Positions 1 to 5,171 of a DNA stretch of 19,170 bases are shown piece after piece (positions within the stretch are counted from its first letter, which is position 1; every line of letters starts with the position of its first letter). The DNA comes from an uncultured Bacteroidota bacterium (GTDB lineage Bacteria; Bacteroidota; Bacteroidia; Chitinophagales; Chitinophagaceae). The notes beneath the pieces were generated by a model. That model had not been told where the DNA came from. It did no database searches and saw only the letters and a program-made list of their open reading frames with translations. The stretch spans positions 1 to 19,170 of the forward strand of contig CAINEG010000181.1 of NCBI GenBank assembly GCA_903847655.1, given 5' to 3'. The position numbers and the translations under genes were made by a program.

Positions 1-47
1 GGCGTAGCGCCATTGGCTAATTGTAATTGGGGTAAGGATTGGTTCAT
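1..47 (-). CDS. 5' fragment of an unidentified gene (runs off the window)
   Basis: An ATG at 47-45 on the minus strand opens a frame that stays open to the window edge, reading MNQSLPQLQLANGAT. The same frame has a stop at 62-60, only four codons upstream of the ATG, so this ATG is the only plausible start. A TAnnTTTG box lies 42 bases upstream. Fifteen residues are too few to assign a family. The 'LxNG' pattern is seen near the N-terminus of several enzyme families, including aldo/keto reductases, but that is not evidence. It would lie downstream of tsaB on the same strand. Confidence 0.35.
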   Translation of the reverse strand, partial: MNQSLPQLQLANGAT

Positions 48-88
48 GACAATAGTAAGTTAGGGGGTTAAGAACTAAAATTGCAGTC

Positions 89-115
89 CAAAGTTACTAA
101 AAATTAATTTTACAA
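89..115 (-). promoter_or_regulatory. Putative Bacteroidota-type promoter for the leftmost gene
   Basis: Read on the minus strand, TAACTTTG at 96-89 matches the Bacteroidota -7 box TAnnTTTG exactly. A TTG at 115-113 lies 16 bases upstream of it, slightly short of the usual 17-23 spacing. Transcription would start near 82, giving a leader of about 35 bases before the ATG at 47. The match is by eye only, and such boxes occur by chance in AT-rich DNA. Confidence 0.35.
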
Positions 116-182
116 TTACTTTTTTAATAATATATAAATTGTTAAAGAGTTGGGCTTTGTGCATGAAAATTTACAATTACTT
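109..182. repeat. 13-base direct repeat in the tsaB downstream spacer
   Basis: TTTACAATTACTT occurs at 109-121 and again at 170-182, a centre-to-centre distance of 61 bases. Both copies lie in the 189-base AT-rich spacer between the leftmost gene and tsaB, otherwise empty apart from the promoter box. One copy overlaps the putative -33 element. It may be a chance repeat in low-complexity DNA or an operator-like site. Confidence 0.3.
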
Positions 183-236
183 AGATTAGCTTCTACAAAT
201 TAAGTTTAAACCGCTCATCCTATTTTTCGCCCTTTA

Positions 237-917
237 CTAAGCCTTCTTTTGATAAAATTCTTTCAAATAGGATGGGCTGGAATATGCAATGTCTTCAAAA
301 TTTTCTGCTTTAAGCTTGGCTTCTGCTAATTCAATGAAATCCATTAAGTTATAAGAAAGATCGCTAAAGTAGAGGGAGGGATGGATGAATAGGGTTTTTA
401 CCTTTGCAGCGCCATTGCCGATACATAAGACTGGGCCTTTTTTTATTAATTGCTCTAAATAATCTTTACTCAATTCGATGGCCTGTTCTTCCAAGGAAAT
501 GACTTGAGCTTGATTGAAAACTGCTCCAAACACTTCCATTCTTTTGGCATCAATCATCGTGAAAATTTGCAAATTCTTTAGATTAGAAAATTCAGGGCTT
601 CTTTTAGCCGCATTGGCCAACAAGGCCAAGGTGGACAAACCGATCAATGGTTTTTCTAAGGCATAGGCCAATCCTTTTGCAGAAGCCAATCCTACTCTAA
701 GGCCAGTATAACTTCCAGGACCCATGGTCACCACAATGGCATCTATAGAAGAGAGCGCTATATGATAGGCATCAGCTAATTCCTGAATTCCTGCTTGAAC
801 AAAGGCAGCATGGGTATTGGACACTGCGTTTTCTTTGCTCGCTAGGATGGCTCCCTTTTGCGTAAAGGCAATCATGGCTTTTTCACCAGCTGTATCAATG
901 TGTAAGAGGGTCGCCAT
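237..917 (-). CDS. tsaB: tRNA threonylcarbamoyladenosine biosynthesis protein TsaB
   Basis: TsaB (YeaZ) is a non-catalytic ASKHA-fold partner of TsaD. With TsaE and TsaC it makes t6A at position 37 of ANN-decoding tRNAs in the cytoplasm. The protein has 226 residues, normal for the family. The N-terminal strand (MATLLHIDTA) and the family signature GPGSYTGLR at residues 66-74, followed by an AKGLAYAL helix, are clear, as is MIDAKRMEVF at 121-130. The C-terminal half is more divergent, as usual. The ATG at 917-915 sits directly at the first beta strand, and a TAnnTTTG promoter box lies 17 bases upstream. No tsaC, tsaD or tsaE is in the window. The next gene upstream, ridA, is divergent. Confidence 0.95.
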   Translation of the reverse strand: MATLLHIDTAGEKAMIAFTQKGAILASKENAVSNTHAAFVQAGIQELADAYHIALSSIDAIVVTMGPGSYTGLRVGLASAKGLAYALEKPLIGLSTLALLANAAKRSPEFSNLKNLQIFTMIDAKRMEVFGAVFNQAQVISLEEQAIELSKDYLEQLIKKGPVLCIGNGAAKVKTLFIHPSLYFSDLSYNLMDFIELAEAKLKAENFEDIAYSSPSYLKEFYQKKA

Positions 918-934
918 GATTTTAAAATGTTTTA

Positions 935-966
935 CAAAAATAGGTGGTGATTTGATAGAAAAACAA
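935..966 (-). promoter_or_regulatory. Putative tsaB promoter, TTG-N21-TAnnTTTG
   Basis: On the minus strand TATTTTTG at 942-935 matches the Bacteroidota -7 consensus TAnnTTTG. A TTG at 966-964 lies 21 bases upstream, within the normal spacing. The expected transcription start is near 928, giving a leader of about 11 bases before the tsaB ATG at 917. It sits in the 74-base divergent spacer shared with ridA. I found no equally good box for ridA. Confidence 0.5.
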
Positions 967-991
967 GAAATTGCAATCTTAATTTAATCCT

Positions 992-1378
992 ATGCCAAAA
1001 GAAATCATTCAATCCAGTAAAGTGCCTGCACCTATTGGGCCCTATAGCCAAGCCGTTATTGCTAATGGCTTTTTATTTGCAAGTGGTCAAATTGCTTTTA
1101 ACCCCGCCAATGGAGAATTGGTTTTAACAGATATCCAAGCGGAGACTAGACAAGTGATGGAGAATATCAAAGCTATTTTGGATGAAGCCAAATTAAGTTT
1201 TGCGCATGTAGTCAAAACCAGCATTTTCTTAAGTGATATGCAGTTGTTTGCCCAAGTAAATGAAGTGTATGCCAATTATTTTACAGGGCAATTTCCAGCG
1301 CGTGAAACAGTGGCTGTGAAAACTTTACCAAGAAATGTCAACATTGAAGTAAGTATTACTGCAGTGATTGATTTATGA
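992..1378 (+). CDS. ridA: RidA family reactive enamine/imine deaminase
   Basis: RidA (YjgF/YER057c/UK114) hydrolyses reactive enamine/imine intermediates, such as 2-aminoacrylate released by PLP enzymes like threonine/serine dehydratase, and so protects PLP enzymes in the cytosol. It acts as a homotrimer. At 128 residues it is full length. Visible landmarks are GPYSQAV at 16-22 (Tyr18), SGQIAFNP at 31-38, the catalytic Arg104 in FPARETV, and Glu119 in NIEVSI. The Cys at position 107 of the E. coli enzyme is Thr106 here. The Arg and Glu kept here argue for a true RidA-subgroup deaminase rather than an inactive Rid homologue. The ATG at 992 gives the canonical start. Its TGA overlaps the stop of the convergent epimerase gene. 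Confidence 0.92.
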   Translation: MPKEIIQSSKVPAPIGPYSQAVIANGFLFASGQIAFNPANGELVLTDIQAETRQVMENIKAILDEAKLSFAHVVKTSIFLSDMQLFAQVNEVYANYFTGQFPARETVAVKTLPRNVNIEVSITAVIDL

Positions 1379-2314
1379 TTTTAAAAAATACTGGTAGCTG
1401 GTTTTAAAAACTAAATTTTCATGGTGCTTCAATACTAGGAGCCCCATTTTATTATTAAAACAATTAGGTACGCCACTTAAATTTTCTATCGCGATACTTT
1501 TTCTATGCGGTGGCGTATACAATTGCAGGTAAGGGTAATTCAATCCAGCACACACAACTAATTTCATTTGTTCATTTTCTAAAGTACATTCCTGATGGTT
1601 TGGATCTAATACAAAACAATGGTCTAATTCGGTTGTATTCAATTTTTTTGGATGATCGAATGTTTTATCTTCCACGATGTTTCCAGTGGGGAGGAGTGCC
1701 TCATTGAATTCTATTTTTCCTTTATTTTGAAAACTCAAACAACATTCATTAAGGCTAGTGCCTAAGGTAAAATACGGATGCCATCCATCCATCAAGGGAA
1801 TGACTTCTTCCCCATGATTAGTGATGATGGTTTCCACAGTGAGTAAATTGTTCGAATGCAAGTGCCATTTAATTTGTACGCTAAATGGGAAGGGGTATCC
1901 TTTGTCATGGCCATGGTAATGGTGCTTTAATACAACAAAAGCACCTTGCGCATCTGATTGTGTAGATTCTATGGAATACAAAGCATTGTAGACAATGCCA
2001 TGTATGGCGTGTTTCCCTAAATAATATTGATCCAAACGCCATGTTTTCCCAAGGTGAGTGTAGTTGCCATTTTCCAATCTGCAAGCAAAAGGAGCCATCT
2101 TTGCACTTTTAAAACCAGCGGACTCGAAGGCAAGCCAGCCATTGCTAAAATCATTCCCGTCAATGAGTTGAATCTTTGCTGCCTTGTTTTGTACCTGCCA
2201 ACTATTCAAAAGAGCGCCCTTGGTAGTAATTTCAACACGAATGCCATTTTCGGCATCTATCAGGCTCAGCTTTTCAAAATCTAATAGCGGAGCAACTTGA
2301 ATTTCGAAGGACAT
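1373..2314 (-). CDS. Aldose 1-epimerase (galactose mutarotase-like) family protein
   Basis: Members of this family interconvert alpha and beta anomers of aldoses, or of hexose 6-phosphates in the YeaD branch, on a large beta-sandwich. The 313-residue protein shows the expected landmarks: HG at 105-106 (HAIHGIVYN), a strand with HPYF at 179-182 carrying the probable catalytic His179, LDHCF with Asp231 as a likely sugar-binding residue, and AIENLSG with Glu277 as the likely catalytic base, followed by PNCFN. The short length and the HPYF form are closer to the GalM-like/YeaD-like branch than to classical long GalM. No signal peptide is visible, so it is probably cytoplasmic. It stands alone with no sugar operon near it, so the substrate cannot be read from context. 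It overlaps ridA by 6 bases at the stops. Confidence 0.85.
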   Translation of the reverse strand: MSFEIQVAPLLDFEKLSLIDAENGIRVEITTKGALLNSWQVQNKAAKIQLIDGNDFSNGWLAFESAGFKSAKMAPFACRLENGNYTHLGKTWRLDQYYLGKHAIHGIVYNALYSIESTQSDAQGAFVVLKHHYHGHDKGYPFPFSVQIKWHLHSNNLLTVETIITNHGEEVIPLMDGWHPYFTLGTSLNECCLSFQNKGKIEFNEALLPTGNIVEDKTFDHPKKLNTTELDHCFVLDPNHQECTLENEQMKLVVCAGLNYPYLQLYTPPHRKSIAIENLSGVPNCFNNKMGLLVLKHHENLVFKTSYQYFLKS

Positions 2315-2325
2315 AGAACAGTTGG

Positions 2326-2361
2326 TTTGAATGGAAAATTAAAACTATTCTATTAACTTTG
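2326..2361 (+). promoter_or_regulatory. Putative promoter of the PliI-like gene
   Basis: TAACTTTG at 2354-2361 matches TAnnTTTG exactly. A TTTG at 2326-2329 could be the -33 element, but the 24-base gap is slightly long. The -7 box ends 19 bases before the ATG at 2381, consistent with the short leaders common in Bacteroidota. It lies in the 66-base divergent spacer with the epimerase gene. Confidence 0.4.
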
Positions 2362-2380
2362 GTCAGTAAAGAATTTAAAT

Positions 2381-2962
2381 ATGCATAAATGTTTATTTTT
2401 TGGCTTGCTTCTTTTGTCCATTTATGGGAATGGCCAAAAATTTGCTAAGTATGACAGTACTTTAAAAATTGGCAAAGCTGGATACCGTATCAATTGTCTA
2501 AATAGGTTGCCAGATTTAAATAATTTAAATGTTAGACCTATCGGTTTTAAAACAGAAGCCAGAGAAGTAAATTTAGAACTTAAGGGTAGAGTGGTGAGTG
2601 CTGAAATTGACGACTTGAACAATGACGGTTTTCCAGATATTGTCATCTACATAGTTGATAAAGAAAATAGACCCAATGTATTTAGCATCTCTTCTAAAAA
2701 TAATGAAAGATTGGAACCCATTTATTTTCCAGATATTTCTAATGACATCGAAATGAGAAAAGGGTACAGAGGACAAGATGAATTTAAATTAGTGGAAGGA
2801 ATTTTATTTAGAAAGTTTCCTGTTTTTGAATTGGATACCAATATAAAAGCACCTACCAATAAAGTCAGACAAATTATGTACCGGGTAGTGGCTGGTGATC
2901 AAGGGTATTTAAAATTTAAGTCTTTTAAGAATTTCGATATGACCGCTCAACCAACTAATTAG
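2381..2962 (+). CDS. Secreted protein resembling the PliI lysozyme-inhibitor family
   Basis: This 193-residue protein begins with a hydrophobic signal peptide (about residues 1-18, MHKCLFFGLL... then GNGQ), so it should reach the periplasm or outside. The body matches, from memory, the PliI-like domain (periplasmic inhibitors of I-type lysozyme). It has a strand pair leading into DDLNNDGFPD at 77-86, with acidic and Asn residues spaced as in calcium loops (Asp78, Asn80, Asp82, Asp86). Then come LEPIYFP, KGYRGQDEF and the conserved block LVEGILFRKFPVF, then RQIMYRVVAGDQGYL. Function as a lysozyme inhibitor is inferred from family resemblance only. An alternative is a general beta-sandwich domain with an FG-GAP-like loop. 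The gene has its own promoter box and converges on porZ with an 8-base gap. Confidence 0.62.
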   Translation: MHKCLFFGLLLLSIYGNGQKFAKYDSTLKIGKAGYRINCLNRLPDLNNLNVRPIGFKTEAREVNLELKGRVVSAEIDDLNNDGFPDIVIYIVDKENRPNVFSISSKNNERLEPIYFPDISNDIEMRKGYRGQDEFKLVEGILFRKFPVFELDTNIKAPTNKVRQIMYRVVAGDQGYLKFKSFKNFDMTAQPTN

Positions 2963-2970
2963 TTACTTTT

Positions 2971-3405
2971 TTAAAGACCACTGGTGATGACCAATTTCCC
3001 TATACCTTTTTCATTGCCTGCCTCATCTCTTACTACTACCAAATAAATACCTGTAGCTACTTTTTGACCTTCATAGGTTTTCCCATTCCAAATGGCTTGC
3101 CCACCCAAGGCGCGCGTTTCAAATACCAGTCTTCCATTTAAGTCTGTAATTTTTACGATGGCATTTTCTACCAATCCTTTAAAAGCAATGGGGCCATGGT
3201 ATTCAGGTCCTACAGGATTTGGATAAATAGCAATTTCGTTTTGTGTTTTTGCACCTGCGGTAGCACTGCCTTTGTAGCTAACCATTTCTGTGTTGGTATT
3301 AAAGAAAACAACTCCTTGAATGGGGTCAATCAATATTTGCAATAAAGTATCACTAGGTAGTGGGCTATTATTTTTTTGTAAAGTGCTCAATAATTTCTCT
3401 TCCAT
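2971..3405 (-). CDS. porZ: C-terminal part of frameshifted porZ (T9SS sorting domain)
   Basis: This frame carries the end of PorZ, out of phase with the upstream frame. It opens at 3405 only because an internal ATG happens to lie there. Homology to PorZ becomes sensible from about 3372 onward (NNSPLPSDTLLQILIDPIQG). The piece holds the last propeller/strand segment ending in EMVSYKGSATAG, then a type IX secretion C-terminal domain: AIYPNPVGPEYHGPIAF, VKITDLNGRLVFE, GQAIWNGK, VATGIYLVVV and a closing GKLVI. It overlaps the 3' end of the first frame by 38 bases (3368-3405). No signal peptide or sensible initiation context exists, so it is unlikely to be a separate gene. Confidence 0.8.
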   Translation of the reverse strand: MEEKLLSTLQKNNSPLPSDTLLQILIDPIQGVVFFNTNTEMVSYKGSATAGAKTQNEIAIYPNPVGPEYHGPIAFKGLVENAIVKITDLNGRLVFETRALGGQAIWNGKTYEGQKVATGIYLVVVRDEAGNEKGIGKLVITSGL

Positions 3406-5167
3406 CTGCGCTTAACAACCAAGTGCCATTATTGGTACCTATCCATTTTCTATTGGCCCCATCCACCGCCATGCAATTCACTGTTTCTTTTTGAAAAAGC
3501 AGTCCAACAAAGCCGTTGGTGTTTTTTATAGGAGGCAAGTAAGCATCACAAATTTCTTTTGAAATATCTCCACAATTAAAAATCCCAATGCCATTGTCTG
3601 TTCCTACCCATATTGCCCCTTCCAAGTCTTCTAGCAAACTAGTTACATGGGAACTTGGTAAGTTGCCATTTGATTTTGCCGTTGTCAACTGTTTCCAAAA
3701 TTCTGTATTGTATACTTGTGTAGATTGATACAGATACAAGCCTTGGTTCTGTGGTGCAATCATCCAAACTTGACCTTGTTTGCTTACTAGCATATTGCTC
3801 AAGCCTTTTTTTATAAAACTATTGGGTAGCAAAAAGCTGTTCCACCCATTCTCTTTTTTTTGCAATAATCCTTGTTGATCTTGTAGCACCCAAAGTTTTT
3901 CATCGCTGCCAAATTGAATATCCGTATAGTCGCCTAGCACATTGGAGGGAAGGCTATATTCAATGGCAATGGTACTTGGTTGGAAATGGATCAATCCTGT
4001 GCTTGAAGTCAACCACCAGCTTTGGTCTTTAGGATCAATCGTAGCTGCTAGGCAATTAGGTAAATTAGAAGCATTGTATTTGGTATAGTTTTTCCAACCT
4101 GAGGAAGTATAAGCAGCAAATCCATTGGCCTTCCCATGGAAGGGGGCCAACAAAACTGTTTCGTTGATGAAGGCTTTTCCTCTAATGTAATCTGTGGGTC
4201 CGTCTATCGTGATCCATTGATTGGAGGTATTCTTTAATAAGAGTCCACGACTACTGTCGGCAACCCAAAGCTCATTTTGATCTACCAAGAAGGCTATTGG
4301 ATAAATGAGTTGGGTAGAATCGATAAGTACAGCAGTGGATTTATCTGCATTTAATTTTAATACAGCGCCAGTAATTGTATTACTGAGGGTCAATAAAATT
4401 TCTCCGGCGGCACTTATATTTACTTGATGGATAGTCGCATTGTTGGTATAAAGGCTTGTTGTATTGGGCAATTGAAATAAGGAATGCTTGTTATACACGA
4501 TAACGGTGTTGGCATTGCTGCTTATTTTAGTCAGCCCTAAATTATTGTAATTGGTTAATGCATTCCAACCATTCAAGTCAATCCAATTGTTTTTAATCGC
4601 AGCGCTCAATAAACCTTCTTCTGTTAGGGCGTACAAGCTGTCCTTGGTGAGCGCGATTTGATAAGTGACCGTGGCCTGTCTATTGTTATTGGGAAACCAG
4701 GTATCTTTAATTTCGTGCTTGATTAAGTCTACCACCACAATACCAAAATTGGTAGAGAGTAGTGCCCATCCATTTAATATTTTAATGTCATTGATTTTTT
4801 TATTGGCATATAAATTGGATACAACGATGTCATTAATATTGTAAATATTGTCTCCTTTAATAATGTCAATATTGCTGTTCTTGTAGGCAATCACTAGTTG
4901 TTGATTCAAATCATCCCAAGCCATGGCTGAAATGCCAATTTCGTTTAATCCATCGGACTTGCCTATCAATTCAACCTTCTTTTTACTATCTATACTAAAG
5001 ATTTGATTGGCGGTAGCTCCATATATTTTATCTCCTTTAATAAGTGCTTGAACACTTCTATTATTGTATTGTTCTCTCCATTGACCAATAGTGCCCCATG
5101 CATCTTGCGCTTCAATTTTTTCAAATTGACAGAGAAGAAGAAAAATAATAAAAATGAATCTTGACAT
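3368..5167 (-). CDS. porZ: N-terminal part of frameshifted porZ (type IX secretion attachment protein)
   Basis: PorZ is a cell-surface component of the T9SS attachment complex with PorU, PorV and PorQ, which processes cargo and anchors it to A-type LPS. This 599-residue frame starts with a signal peptide (MSRFIFIIFLLL..., cleavage near EAQ at 19-21) followed by beta-propeller repeats. The last repeats are typical two-component-regulator propeller blades: SLLEDLEGAIWVGTDNGIGIF and CMAVDGANRKWIGTNNGTW. It ends abruptly at HFTKK after a run of seven A's (3377-3371). Deleting one A continues in phase into the next frame as HFTKNNSPLPS. The two parts together give about 730-740 residues, in the normal size range for PorZ. 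The ATG at 5167 is 4 bases after the stop of the upstream GH3 fusion gene, so the two are co-transcribed. Confidence 0.85.
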   Translation of the reverse strand: MSRFIFIIFLLLCQFEKIEAQDAWGTIGQWREQYNNRSVQALIKGDKIYGATANQIFSIDSKKKVELIGKSDGLNEIGISAMAWDDLNQQLVIAYKNSNIDIIKGDNIYNINDIVVSNLYANKKINDIKILNGWALLSTNFGIVVVDLIKHEIKDTWFPNNNRQATVTYQIALTKDSLYALTEEGLLSAAIKNNWIDLNGWNALTNYNNLGLTKISSNANTVIVYNKHSLFQLPNTTSLYTNNATIHQVNISAAGEILLTLSNTITGAVLKLNADKSTAVLIDSTQLIYPIAFLVDQNELWVADSSRGLLLKNTSNQWITIDGPTDYIRGKAFINETVLLAPFHGKANGFAAYTSSGWKNYTKYNASNLPNCLAATIDPKDQSWWLTSSTGLIHFQPSTIAIEYSLPSNVLGDYTDIQFGSDEKLWVLQDQQGLLQKKENGWNSFLLPNSFIKKGLSNMLVSKQGQVWMIAPQNQGLYLYQSTQVYNTEFWKQLTTAKSNGNLPSSHVTSLLEDLEGAIWVGTDNGIGIFNCGDISKEICDAYLPPIKNTNGFVGLLFQKETVNCMAVDGANRKWIGTNNGTWLLSADGREIIEHFTKK

Positions 5168-5171
5168 TTTA

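Noticed and set aside
1066..1081. A sigma-54-like -24/-12 pair (TGGC then TTGC at the right spacing).
   Set aside because: It lies inside the ridA coding region, lacks the rest of the consensus (no CAC after TGG), and no start codon of a gene on that strand follows closely.
2971..3405. A separate small gene starting at the ATG at 3405.
   Set aside because: The start lies inside the upstream frame, there is no signal peptide although it encodes a T9SS sorting domain, and homology begins only after the A7 tract. It is better read as the displaced end of porZ.
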